Origin: a bacterium
GTDB lineage: Bacteria; Margulisbacteria; Marinamargulisbacteria; JAHFDA01
NCBI GenBank assembly: GCA_023249225.1
Contig: JAHFDA010000009.1
Coordinates: 1 to 39,164 of the forward strand
Reading direction: 5' to 3'
DNA: 39,164 nucleotides
Shown here: positions 1-8,123 of the stretch, one piece after another
Position numbering within the stretch: the first letter of the stretch is position 1
Layout of the letters: each line of letters begins with the position of its first letter
Program-made: the position numbers and the translations under genes
The notes under the pieces: generated by a model
The model's database searches: none
Seen by the model: the letters and a program-made list of their open reading frames with translations, nothing else
Told to the model about the DNA's origin: nothing

Positions 1-1229
1 TTGTTCACGCCATGTTCCAGCACTCCCATAACGGGCGCGCTCATGGCTTTTGCAAGAGGCAGCAGACCCCGGTGGGCCATCAGGGTGGCGTTGGAAATCA
101 TTTCGAGCAGATGGGTTTTACCACCGCCATTGGCGCCCGAAAGACAAATGTTGTGACGCTCCGGTGAAAAACAGATCGAGTTTGGCACCACTTCGCGATC
201 AGCGAGATGCCATTGGTAGTGTTCGTCTTTTTCCGGCGCGACCACCAAGGCCAGGTTTCGGCCGTTTTCGATACGCAATTCCGATACTTCCGGGCCGATG
301 ACAGGGGTGCAGTAAGGAACTTTCATCTTGTCGTAAAAGCGTGCCCAGGTAAGCAGATACTCAAAATCGCGCAAGGCGCTGCGAAAAGCGCGCACGGCCG
401 CCGGATCAGCTCCGGTAACTTTTTCTTTAAATTGCGAAAGTAAATCATTCTCTTCCCGATACCCGTTACGGAGTCCACGAGAACCCACGCCGTAGGACTG
501 TCTTGCCATCATTTCTCCGGGACCCCAAGACCCAGAATCATGAAATTTTTCCTTGTGGCCACGGCCACGGCCAGCGAAAGCCTGCAAAGCAGCATGGGAC
601 GGGCTGCCCTCAAAGCGGGCAAGTTTTTCAAGCACGGCGCGTGTATAGGGTTCGTCTGCGCCTTCTTTTAACAAGGTCTGGCGCACCAGATCCAAAACTG
701 CTGGAATGTTTGCCAAGTCGTAGTACACATGTCCGGTGTAGCCATACGTGCCAAAGTCGCTGCAGTCGATGTTATAAAAGACCCAGTCAAAAAATAGTTG
801 GGAACCTTTGACACGCCCGTTGTTGGGGGCATAGGCGCCAACAAAAGCTCCGGCCTTGTTCAAAAAGCTGTCCGCCAGAATATTTGCAGACGGCATGACG
901 GCCAAAAGCAGATTGCGAAAGCTGTGGGCTTGTTCTATCGGCAACGCTTCGAGGTAACGTTCCAAAAAATCACTGGCAAAACTGCCGCTGTCTTCGGATC
1001 GGATGGTTACTGCCAGATCACTTAAAAAATACAATGCGCCGGGCGGAAGACTTTCGTATTTATCCTTGTCGCCGCGCGGGGTGTAGGTGGTCCAGTATTG
1101 TTCGCTGCGGTAATTGCTTCTTAAGGGGTAGGCCAGACGCAGGGCCGCTGCCAGAGTGGGCGTGATCCCTAAACGAGGGCTGGCAAGGTCGGCGATAACC
1201 GGACTGGGAGAATCCAGGGAAACACGCAT
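1..1229 (-). CDS. MutS-like ATPase, 3' end outside window
   Basis: I translated this frame by hand: it is open from an ATG at 1229 to the window edge, giving 409 codons without a stop. An in-frame TAG sits two codons before the ATG, so this is the first possible start. Near residues 363-372 is a P-loop, SGANGGGKTHLLEM, followed by ISNATLMAHRGLLPLAKAM. This matches the layout of MutS domain V (GPNMGGKST, then a helix and a 'G.fVPA' turn). The upstream 360 residues would be the core/lever-like region and were not recognised. MutS-family ATPases bind DNA and use ATP for mismatch or structure recognition, but many MutS-like paralogues have other roles. The Walker A differs from the classical one (ANGGGKT rather than PNMGGKS), which argues for a divergent MutS-like protein. 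It begins 30 bp after the OmpA-like gene on the same strand, so co-transcription is likely. Walker B and the C-terminus are not in the window. Confidence 0.72.
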   Translation of the reverse strand, partial: MRVSLDSPSPVIADLASPRLGITPTLAAALRLAYPLRSNYRSEQYWTTYTPRGDKDKYESLPPGALYFLSDLAVTIRSEDSGSFASDFLERYLEALPIEQAHSFRNLLLAVMPSANILADSFLNKAGAFVGAYAPNNGRVKGSQLFFDWVFYNIDCSDFGTYGYTGHVYYDLANIPAVLDLVRQTLLKEGADEPYTRAVLEKLARFEGSPSHAALQAFAGRGRGHKEKFHDSGSWGPGEMMARQSYGVGSRGLRNGYREENDLLSQFKEKVTGADPAAVRAFRSALRDFEYLLTWARFYDKMKVPYCTPVIGPEVSELRIENGRNLALVVAPEKDEHYQWHLADREVVPNSICFSPERHNICLSGANGGGKTHLLEMISNATLMAHRGLLPLAKAMSAPVMGVLEHGVN

Positions 1230-1259
1230 GATCTATATCGGCGAATACGCCGGAAAATT

Positions 1260-2690
1260 TCAGCGGTTTTCGTACAAAGAATTATGGTGCAGGGTAATTT
1301 CGACCCGGGTGCTGTCTTTTTTTTCGGGGGTATCCATCAGTTCAAAAATACGAATGCGCTCAGGGATCAAGCCGTTTTCGATGAACCATTTACGGATGGC
1401 GTGCACACGCCGTTTGGTGAGTTCGCGTTCGGCAGCGCTGGCTTCGCGCCAAATATGACCCTTGATATCCATATCAATAAAAGGTTTGGCCTTGGAAAGG
1501 GTCATGGCTGCGCGACAAATTTCACGATCTTGCCAATAAAGCTTTACCGATCCGGCACGAAAAGGCATCATGCCAAGCGAATAACCTTCCTCATAAAACT
1601 CAAGGATCTGCAACGGTGCCGGCACGCGGTCTGGGCATCCGTCTTCGTCTTCGTAACCATTAAAGGTTTCTGCATCGTCGGGGCAGTCATCATTTACGTC
1701 TAAGATACGGTCTTGGTCGTTATCAATTTCGGGACAGCCGTCATTATCTTCAAAATTATCAAAATCTTCGGGTTGTTGGGGGCATTTGTCGAGATCGTCA
1801 TTTACATGGTCGTTATCATCATCGGGTTCTGGGCAGCCATCGCTGTCCTGAAATCCATCCATGTCTTCGGGAATGTTGGGGCATTTATCCACGGTATCCA
1901 GAAAACCGTCTTTATCATTATCGGCTTCGGGGCAGCCGTCACCGTCTTCGAACTTGTCAAAGTCTTCGGCGTCTTTGGGACATTTATCGTTGATGTCGTA
2001 GACGCCATCGTTGTCGTTATCGGGTTCGGGGCAACCATCGCTATCCTGGAAACCGTCAAAATCTTCGGGATGAAACTTGCAGGCATCTTTAACATCGGGG
2101 ATGCCGTCATTGTCGGAATCTCTAAAACGTGATTCCTCGAGCACCATCAAAAACCCAGCAGCCAGCTTTAAATTAAAAACGCCTCCGTCTGAAAAAATGG
2201 CGTCCCGGGCTTCGGCAAAAAAACCACTTTTGTTGTCTTCCAAGTAATATTTGGCACCCACGCCGCCTTCGATTAGTGCCCCGGTGCTGTTGCGCCCAGC
2301 GGGTGCCGGGGAGGCAAAATAAAGCCCTAAATTTAATCCGGCATAGGGGTAAAACGGGCCAAAGGGCATGTCGTTGAGTTGATATTGACCACCGACAAAC
2401 ATGGCCGATGTTAATGAGGTGGGTAAGCCGCTACTTTGTCCCGAGGTAAAGACATTGTCAAAGCGCACATTGGCGGCCAATGATTCGGTCAGGTAATAGG
2501 TGCCTTGACCACCTACAACCATGCCACCGGCATAATCTGTTCCATTGAGATAGATGCCTGTGAAGGGGCTCATCTCCCAGTTTCCGACGCGTTCGAGATC
2601 ATAGGCTTCTTCACCCCATTCGCGGGCAAAGCCCTGGCTCGCCAAGCTTAAGCAGACAGCCAGCGTCACATATAGACGCAGTGATTTCAT
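1260..2690 (-). CDS. OmpA-like outer-membrane protein with TSP3 repeats
   Basis: A 476-aa protein with an N-terminal signal peptide (a hydrophobic stretch ending near AREW). A beta-barrel-like region runs over about residues 25-185 (alternating aromatic/glycine strands). About five thrombospondin type 3 repeats follow (residues ~190-355; motifs such as DNDNDGVYD and EDGDGCPE), which bind calcium in known relatives. The last ~120 residues have the outline of an OmpA C-terminal peptidoglycan-binding domain: FRAGSVKLY, then IDMDIKGHIW, then RRVHAIRKWF, then RVEITL. The classical GHTD aspartate is missing (GHIW here), while the arginine of the LSxxRA helix seems kept, so cell-wall binding may be weakened. 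It would anchor or bridge outer membrane and cell wall. The MutS-like gene follows 30 bp downstream. The start at 2690 is supported by the signal peptide. Confidence 0.85.
   Translation of the reverse strand: MKSLRLYVTLAVCLSLASQGFAREWGEEAYDLERVGNWEMSPFTGIYLNGTDYAGGMVVGGQGTYYLTESLAANVRFDNVFTSGQSSGLPTSLTSAMFVGGQYQLNDMPFGPFYPYAGLNLGLYFASPAPAGRNSTGALIEGGVGAKYYLEDNKSGFFAEARDAIFSDGGVFNLKLAAGFLMVLEESRFRDSDNDGIPDVKDACKFHPEDFDGFQDSDGCPEPDNDNDGVYDINDKCPKDAEDFDKFEDGDGCPEADNDKDGFLDTVDKCPNIPEDMDGFQDSDGCPEPDDDNDHVNDDLDKCPQQPEDFDNFEDNDGCPEIDNDQDRILDVNDDCPDDAETFNGYEDEDGCPDRVPAPLQILEFYEEGYSLGMMPFRAGSVKLYWQDREICRAAMTLSKAKPFIDMDIKGHIWREASAAERELTKRRVHAIRKWFIENGLIPERIRIFELMDTPEKKDSTRVEITLHHNSLYENR
1622..2120 (-). 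repeat. TSP3-type calcium-binding repeat block in coding sequence
   Basis: Five degenerate units of roughly 34-36 codons, each with an acidic DxDxDG loop and a DGCPE turn, lie in tandem within the OmpA-like gene. On the opposite strand the same DNA reads as Val/Ile-rich open frames, which are an artefact of GAT/GAC-rich codons. Confidence 0.85.
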
Positions 2691-2953
2691 CGTTTAGCGA
2701 AAATGCCCCCCCTTAGAGGAGTTTAAACATAAGCCCGCACACTGCATAACATGGAACATCAGAATATATAGATGTTCACTCAACAAGCCTCTGTCTGCCT
2801 GAACGCCCCCAGATACCACACGGGACCCCATGGTGGGGACTCCGTGGTTGTATAAATGAAGCGAAACAAAGCGAAAAAGATTGAAATTTTTCTGGTGCTT
2901 TGACGATAGCTTTTCGAATAATTCGTGTATTCAGTCCAAGAACGAGGTAAACC
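2691..2953. other. Divergent intergenic region
   Basis: This 263-bp gap separates two divergent genes and must hold both promoters. On the minus side an AT-rich TATATATT stretch (about 2763-2771) could serve as a -10 region for the OmpA-like gene. On the plus side the TTGACGATA...ATAAT motif at 2900-2922 precedes the next gene. A minus-strand open frame crossing this gap (2776-3093) has no support. Confidence 0.4.
2900..2927 (+). promoter_or_regulatory. TTGACGATA...ATAATTCGTG motif, copy 1
   Basis: TTGACGATA at 2900-2908 and ATAATTCGTG at 2918-2927 precede the ATG at 2954. The same two blocks, with different spacing, recur before the genes at 8124, 9283 and 14521. The spacing is too short for an ordinary -35/-10 pair. 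CGATA could be read as part of a sigma-28-type -10 (GCCGATAA), but no clear matching -35 was found. Confidence 0.4.
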
Positions 2954-3694
2954 ATGACATTTTTATACAAGTCCTCCGCCGTAAATGAAGCGGTCGTGTC
3001 TATTCCCGAACTGCGTGCCCAATTAAAATCCCATATTGGCCCCGACCTGGCCGATGCCATATTGAGCGACGCCGGGGTGGCTTTTCTGGCCAATTATCTT
3101 GCGGATGCCACGCCCGAGAGCCTTAAAGGAATTGCCCAACACCCCGCCCTCAAACGGCTTTCGGCCTGGTTTCCAAACGGTGAGCAAGCTGCCCGAACGA
3201 TGGATGAATATGCCCTTCAGTTGTTGTATTTTTTCTCTGTCCACGGCACAGATACAGTTGCTTTTGAAAGCTCTGAAGCTGTTTACTTGTTGGAAGCGTT
3301 CATTGGAGTGGCCTTCAATTTTGATCCTGCGGCGTTGCGGAAGTCATATCAAACCGCTATGACCACCCAGCCGCCGGATTATACAAAGCTTACTATGAAT
3401 GTGTCCCTTGAATTTAGTACAAGGATGGATGACCTCGCGCGGCGGATCGCAGCCATGGCGAGGATGAGTGAGGCGCAAGTATTGCAAGAGCAAATTAACA
3501 GTGTTCGCCAGGAATACTTAGACAAATTCAAAGGTGATGATGCCCTTGCTCAGGCGATTTCACGCGTAGAAGCCCGTGTGGCGCCATACGTAAGCTATGG
3601 TTTCAAGATTGAAATCGCCGATATGGTTGAAGATCTTGGTGGAAACGATTTTAAATTACACATTTTTCTGCAACCGAAATTGCTGTTTGCTTGA
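2954..3694 (+). CDS. Hypothetical protein, mainly alpha-helical
   Basis: I do not recognise this 246-aa family. The ATG is preceded by a GAGG Shine-Dalgarno sequence at 2944-2947, which supports the start. There is no signal peptide or membrane segment. The first ~160 residues appear helical and amphipathic. Around residues 165-205 is a likely coiled-coil segment (RRIAAMARMSEAQVLQEQ onward), and the last ~40 residues look like beta strands (YVSYGFKIEIADMVEDLGG, then LHIFLQPKLLF). It stands first in the plus-strand cluster running to 11070. It shares its upstream motif with the peptidase-like and deaminase-like genes of that cluster, so it may act with them, but nothing in the protein shows a function. 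Confidence 0.75.
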   Translation: MTFLYKSSAVNEAVVSIPELRAQLKSHIGPDLADAILSDAGVAFLANYLADATPESLKGIAQHPALKRLSAWFPNGEQAARTMDEYALQLLYFFSVHGTDTVAFESSEAVYLLEAFIGVAFNFDPAALRKSYQTAMTTQPPDYTKLTMNVSLEFSTRMDDLARRIAAMARMSEAQVLQEQINSVRQEYLDKFKGDDALAQAISRVEARVAPYVSYGFKIEIADMVEDLGGNDFKLHIFLQPKLLFA

Positions 3695-3779
3695 TGGGTT
3701 ATATAAATTTAGTCAATAGATATTATATGATCATTTTAAAAACGATTCTCACATTTTGAATAACTAAATAAGCCTCTGC

Positions 3780-4667
3780 ATGGTCTGGCGACCCTACGCG
3801 ATGGATAGATACATGTTGCTCAAGCAAGTCGCCACAACGCCGGAATCCGAGCAAGAAGAACACAAACTTACGCCCCGCGAAGTTCTTGACCGGATCGTAT
3901 TCTGGATGTTCATTGCCCCTTTCGGCGTCATACTGGTCACCACATCGATCTATAACGAATGGCTGTACCGCAAATGGCATCCCTGCGAAAACACCAGCGA
4001 TCCTTATGGTTGCGAACAGGCCAAGGCCCAGCGCGAAATGGAACAGTACCGCGATGAACTATACGCTCTGGCTGCCGCAGATCCAAAACTTCGGGAGTAC
4101 CTGCCCGATTGCATTCCCAACGTGGTCGATATTCGTGACGATTTGCGGGATGTTTGCGACCCGTCGCTCAACGTATATACCCGCGTTATCGCTTTTACGG
4201 AATTCGACGGTTCGGGCATCGGGCCCTGCACCCAGAACTGGACTGAAATTCAGTGGATGACGGACAGCGCTGTGCGCGTAAAAGTCGACACCCTCCATGA
4301 GTTGATTCACGTTTGGTTTGACGAAAGCGGCAAAGATGCTGCGCCCTGCGACTCCAATGCCTGCGATGAATTCATTACCTACGCACGCCTTTACGATGCC
4401 CTGCTGACATCGGTGGCCTATCAGGAATGGCTTGCTGATCCCTACCAGTCCGTACAGCAAATGGAAACCGTGAAAACCCAGTACTCTCTGGAAGCCTATG
4501 TCACCCAGATTGACTTTGAAAAACGTTCGGAACTTGGTGTTTATCTGGATCCCATCATCACCAGCCCCGACGTCGACGTTTTGGTGCAGGGCATTCTGGC
4601 CGACGATTCAATTCCGTACCTGATATACAAGAAAGACGACGGCAGCACAGACACGGGTGCGCCTTAA
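3780..4667 (+). CDS. Membrane-anchored protein with HELIH metallopeptidase-like motif
   Basis: A 295-aa protein with one transmembrane helix at about residues 37-57 (FWMFIAPFGVILVTTSIY), giving a short cytoplasmic N-terminus and a Cys-rich outer domain. Near residue 172 is HELIHVWF, an HExxH zinc-binding motif. A DEF about 22 residues later could supply the third ligand (E), as in gluzincin-type peptidases. Several cysteines around it (CENTSDPYGCEQ, CDSNAC) suggest disulfides outside the cytoplasm. The family was not recognised. The ATG at 3780 has no clear Shine-Dalgarno, and ATGs at 3801 and 3813 are alternatives that keep the helix. The ATP-grasp gene starts 20 bp downstream, so the two are probably one transcript. 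Confidence 0.7.
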   Translation: MVWRPYAMDRYMLLKQVATTPESEQEEHKLTPREVLDRIVFWMFIAPFGVILVTTSIYNEWLYRKWHPCENTSDPYGCEQAKAQREMEQYRDELYALAAADPKLREYLPDCIPNVVDIRDDLRDVCDPSLNVYTRVIAFTEFDGSGIGPCTQNWTEIQWMTDSAVRVKVDTLHELIHVWFDESGKDAAPCDSNACDEFITYARLYDALLTSVAYQEWLADPYQSVQQMETVKTQYSLEAYVTQIDFEKRSELGVYLDPIITSPDVDVLVQGILADDSIPYLIYKKDDGSTDTGAP

Positions 4668-4687
4668 ATGAGCACGCGAGACATATA

Positions 4688-7600
4688 ATGAATCAGGACT
4701 TTTTCGGCGCTCCCCAGGTGTTCTTAAAAACCCTTGCCCAGCGCCTCGAAACCATTGCCAGCCTAGTGCCGGAAATCATGTTCCGGGCCGCAGATGCGGA
4801 TGCAACGCAAACATTTCGTTCTCTGGTGGATACTCTGAACGCGCAGTTTTTAACGTTGCGTGAACTATGCAACATTATTCCGCCGAAGCAATTCCGCCTG
4901 GTGGGCCTGACCGCCACGCTGAACCTTTACAAGGAATACGCCGCCGCCACGCCAGAGGGAGCCTTGCCCGATTTGCTGCGTTTTTACAACGAGTTCAGCC
5001 GTCTGATATGGCCCTATGTGGAGCATTTTGGACACGATCGCGACCTGGCGTTATTCCACGGCCATTTGCAAAACGTGCTGGCGCTGGGGTATTGGAACTT
5101 GTTTCTGGAATCTTTGGGAACTGCGGAGTTGGCCGTGCCTTGGACCTCGCCGGGCGGCAGCCGTCCGGTTTCCACCAAATTCATCGACCCCACCCGCGCC
5201 CAAACTGCGCCGCTCTTGATTGCGCGCCTGCATTGGCTGATGGATCATGGATTTTTTGATGCCAGGGAATTTGAAAGGCAATTGCAAAAGTTGCGCGGCG
5301 TAGAGACAGGTTTAAAACCTGTCTCTGGTTCCGATACAACGGTGGAAGACTCTGATTCCGAAATCAAGATCGAGGACGAGACCGGGAACAGGGCGATCGG
5401 GGTTGGTCAACGGATCAAAGAACGCATCTACGCCCGCATGGCGCGGGAGTACCATGAAAATATCGCGCCACGTTTGGCGGAAGTTTCGAAACATGCGGGC
5501 ATCGCCGCCGAGTCGGACATGGGCCTTTTGATGTTCAAGCTGCTGCTCGAACGTTTCGGGTATCCCACCTTCAGCGAAAATTGTCCGCAAGGTTTCGAAG
5601 ACGGAATGAAGGGAAAAGTGGCAGTGCATTTTCGCCACGCCAACGAGGACGACCTTGCCGAAGTGGAAGCCCTGCATGAACTGGGCGGCGCGCCGCTGAT
5701 GACGCTCAAAGGCAAGTGGTATCAGGATCGCTACAAAGATGGTCGCAAACGTGCATGGGTCGAGCAGGCCATGGTGCGCGGGCCGGAGCATTATCACCAG
5801 GTCAAGTTTAGTCAGCCCGTGCCGGTGGACTACGGCTTCGATTATTACTCCGATGTTCCCGGCCCGACCTCCGGCTGGCACCAGCGCCTCACGGTGGGCA
5901 AGGATCTGGGCCACCGCATATTGATGCATGCGGGCGTGGGCGTGCCCAAGGCGGTGTGGGTATGCTCCCCGGATCCCCAGCACCTCGACCATTTTCAAAA
6001 AACTTTGCGCACGCGCTACCCGCTGTCCGAAATCATTTGCGCAGCAGAGCATGACCATCTTGATCTCCTTGTTCTGGAACTCTGGAGCATGGGTTTTGGA
6101 CGGGTGGCGGTCAAGTCTGACGACAGCGACAACGGCACGGGTGTCATGATCGGCGACCTCAATGATCCAGCCTTTGTGGAGCGCATGAAAAACTTTGTGT
6201 CGATTTTGCTTGCCAGCGGTCAAAGCCTCTTGGTGCAGGAGCGCATCGAACCGCCGTACATTGTGATTGGCGGCGTGGAACACGACTGGAACCTGCGCGT
6301 GTTCATCACCCGCGATGATGATGATCAAACCATCGTGGCTGGCATTTCCGTGCGACATTCGCCCAAGGGCGGGCCGGTCAACCTGTCACTCACCGCCAAA
6401 ACCTTGACGCTCGAAGAAGTCCAAACATTGCTGGGTTTGAGTGCCGCCGAAAAAGCCCAAATGTGCGCGACGATTCAAAACACGGCGATTAAGCAGTACC
6501 ACGCGGTGCAAGCGGCCATCGAAGGCTTGGTGCCGGCCGGGACGGCGGGAGTGCTCGACTGGAACGGGATCGACGTTATTCTGCGGCGGGAACAAGATTT
6601 GTTCGTCCCTTACATCATCGAAATCAACGGCTGTAATTCCGGCGCCATGTGGAACAGCGGAAATCGCGTGGGCGACATGGCGCACGTGACGCGCCCCTAC
6701 GCGCGCCTCATGCTGCGGCGCGGACAGGCGTATCGCGCGAAAGATGGAAACGAAGCCGAACATTGGAAGGCCTGGGTTCCGGCGGACACGGCGCGGTATT
6801 ACGAACGTCTGCTGGCCCAGTATCCCGACGATGCGCGGCTTTTGGAATACGCCTACCAGTTTTACTCGCAGGGCGATTTGGACGACCTCGATCGGGGCGA
6901 GGTGATCCTCCGGAACTTGTGCGTCATGGAGCCCTTCAACCCGCAATATTGGAACGACCTGGGCGCGGTTCTGTATTACCAAAAAAAGTCCGACGCCGTT
7001 GGTGCCTATCTTACAGCGCTGGCCATTGTTCCCGGCGAGGCCGAAGTCACCGTCAACCTGGCCCTGGCGTATATCGATGAGGAAAAGTGGGATGAGATTG
7101 AAAAACTTTTGGCGCCCATTGTGCCGAATTCGGAATTCTATGTCAAAGCCACCCTTGCGCGGGTGCGGGCCTTTGCCTTGCAGCATAAGCATGCCCTGCA
7201 GCGGCAAGTGATCGAAGATGCATTAATTCACCATCCCGACCACCCCGAACTGCTGGGCGCCATGATCTATGTCCACATGCATCAGAAAAATTATACTGAC
7301 GCTGGCATCAACGCAGTCAGACTTCAAATTTATCAGCCCAAGCTGGTTGCGCCGCGTTTGCATCAGCTATTTTTGCGCCACCTAAAGGATGACGAGGCGG
7401 TGGCGGGCGCGTCCGGCTGGAATCTTGCGCTGGGCATTGGTGAAACGCTTGAAATGCGAAACAGCAAGCGCATGGCGCTGCGCTATTATCATGCCGGCGA
7501 TTTTGAACATGCCGCCACCCTCTATCGGCTTATGTTGTCATGGAAGCCCCTGGACACGGACTGCTGGAATAATCTGGCGGTGGCGTACATGGAGCAAAAC

Positions 7601-8035
7601 AAGCCGGATGAGGCTGCCGCCGCGCTGACCGAGGCGCTTGAAAAACTGCCCCATGAGCCCCTGTTGCATCGGCAGCGGGCGGCGGTGTATGCCAAGCAAA
7701 ACGATTTTGAGTCGGCAATCCTATGTTACGAACGGGTGGTCGAACTTGAACCCGACAACCTGCAACCCTACTTGCAGGCTGCTCAAATACGGTTCAAGCA
7801 GGGTCGCCCGGACGACGTACTGCAGTGGCTGGATCGCATGATTGCACACAGGCCGGACGATGTCGCTGTGGTCATGTCGGCCCTGCTTTTTATTTGGGAT
7901 CAGCGCATGCTGGAGGCCTTGCCGACTATGGTGGAACGGGTTCTGGCATTGCCGCTCGACCCGGAACAACGTGCGGCGCTGGAAGGGATTTTTACCGAAC
8001 TGGGCCCCCTCATGAAAATGACTAAAACCTTATAA
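4688..8035 (+). CDS. ATP-grasp domain protein with C-terminal TPR array
   Basis: An 1115-aa three-part protein. Residues ~1-230 are helical and unrecognised. Residues ~380-660 carry the marks of an ATP-grasp fold: VAVKSDDSDNGTG (lysine and Gly-rich loop, ~473-485), VQERI (~515), NLRVFIT (~535) and the metal-binding end EINGCNSG (~644-651). From about residue 695 to 1100 there are repeated helix pairs with TPR spacing (for example YWNDLGAVLYYQKK, CWNNLAVAYMEQNKPDEAAA, AILCYERVVELEPDN). ATP-grasp enzymes join a carboxylate to an amine or thiol through an acyl phosphate. Here the substrate is unknown, and the TPRs suggest a protein or peptide partner. A charged linker at ~205-235 contains a perfect DNA palindrome (5302-5326). 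It follows the HExxH membrane protein by 20 bp. Confidence 0.8.
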   Translation: MNQDFFGAPQVFLKTLAQRLETIASLVPEIMFRAADADATQTFRSLVDTLNAQFLTLRELCNIIPPKQFRLVGLTATLNLYKEYAAATPEGALPDLLRFYNEFSRLIWPYVEHFGHDRDLALFHGHLQNVLALGYWNLFLESLGTAELAVPWTSPGGSRPVSTKFIDPTRAQTAPLLIARLHWLMDHGFFDAREFERQLQKLRGVETGLKPVSGSDTTVEDSDSEIKIEDETGNRAIGVGQRIKERIYARMAREYHENIAPRLAEVSKHAGIAAESDMGLLMFKLLLERFGYPTFSENCPQGFEDGMKGKVAVHFRHANEDDLAEVEALHELGGAPLMTLKGKWYQDRYKDGRKRAWVEQAMVRGPEHYHQVKFSQPVPVDYGFDYYSDVPGPTSGWHQRLTVGKDLGHRILMHAGVGVPKAVWVCSPDPQHLDHFQKTLRTRYPLSEIICAAEHDHLDLLVLELWSMGFGRVAVKSDDSDNGTGVMIGDLNDPAFVERMKNFVSILLASGQSLLVQERIEPPYIVIGGVEHDWNLRVFITRDDDDQTIVAGISVRHSPKGGPVNLSLTAKTLTLEEVQTLLGLSAAEKAQMCATIQNTAIKQYHAVQAAIEGLVPAGTAGVLDWNGIDVILRREQDLFVPYIIEINGCNSGAMWNSGNRVGDMAHVTRPYARLMLRRGQAYRAKDGNEAEHWKAWVPADTARYYERLLAQYPDDARLLEYAYQFYSQGDLDDLDRGEVILRNLCVMEPFNPQYWNDLGAVLYYQKKSDAVGAYLTALAIVPGEAEVTVNLALAYIDEEKWDEIEKLLAPIVPNSEFYVKATLARVRAFALQHKHALQRQVIEDALIHHPDHPELLGAMIYVHMHQKNYTDAGINAVRLQIYQPKLVAPRLHQLFLRHLKDDEAVAGASGWNLALGIGETLEMRNSKRMALRYYHAGDFEHAATLYRLMLSWKPLDTDCWNNLAVAYMEQNKPDEAAAALTEALEKLPHEPLLHRQRAAVYAKQNDFESAILCYERVVELEPDNLQPYLQAAQIRFKQGRPDDVLQWLDRMIAHRPDDVAVVMSALLFIWDQRMLEALPTMVERVLALPLDPEQRAALEGIFTELGPLMKMTKTL
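5302..5326. repeat. 25-bp perfect palindrome inserted in frame
   Basis: The 12-bp arms AGAGACAGGTTT (5302-5313) and AAACCTGTCTCT (5315-5326) flank a single A. It lies in the coding sequence, contributes roughly VETGLKPVSG, and sits in a charged linker between two domains. The pattern suits a dispersed palindromic element that tolerates in-frame insertion. Confidence 0.8.
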
Positions 8036-8057
8036 AACCCGGCAGATTTTATAGGTT
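8026..8057 (+). terminator. Imperfect hairpin at the end of the ATP-grasp gene
   Basis: Eleven base pairs with one bulged T form between 8026-8037 and 8047-8057, around a 9-nt loop. The stem overlaps the TAA stop at 8033-8035. It is AT-rich and has no T-run after it, so it could slow or protect RNA ends rather than act as a strong terminator. Confidence 0.3.
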
Positions 8058-8095
8058 GTCCTTAGGTTACAGAGTGGGTGGTTTTTAGGCGAGTT

Positions 8096-8113
8096 TTGAA
8101 CGATAAATAATAA
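8096..8113 (+). promoter_or_regulatory. TTGAACGATA-ATAATAA motif, copy 2
   Basis: TTGAACGATAAATAATAAC at 8096-8114 lies ten bases before the ATG at 8124. It matches the blocks seen before 2954 and 9283 apart from one extra A after TTGA. Confidence 0.4.
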
Positions 8114-8123
8114 CAACATCCTC

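Noticed and set aside
1713-2132. 139-aa Val/Ile-rich plus-strand frame that looks like a membrane protein
   Set aside because: It is the reverse strand of the Asp-rich TSP3 repeats, so GAT/GAC codons read as ATC/GTC; it is not a real membrane protein.
2776-3093. 105-aa minus-strand frame in the divergent gap
   Set aside because: It overlaps the start of the 2954 gene, which has a good Shine-Dalgarno, and shows no domain.
5312-6358. 348-aa minus-strand open frame
   Set aside because: It is antisense to the ATP-grasp core whose motifs are clear, and its composition (His/Arg/Val-rich) is a mirror of GC-rich coding on the other strand.
6386-7207. 273-aa minus-strand open frame
   Set aside because: Antisense to the ATP-grasp/TPR gene; no family motif visible.
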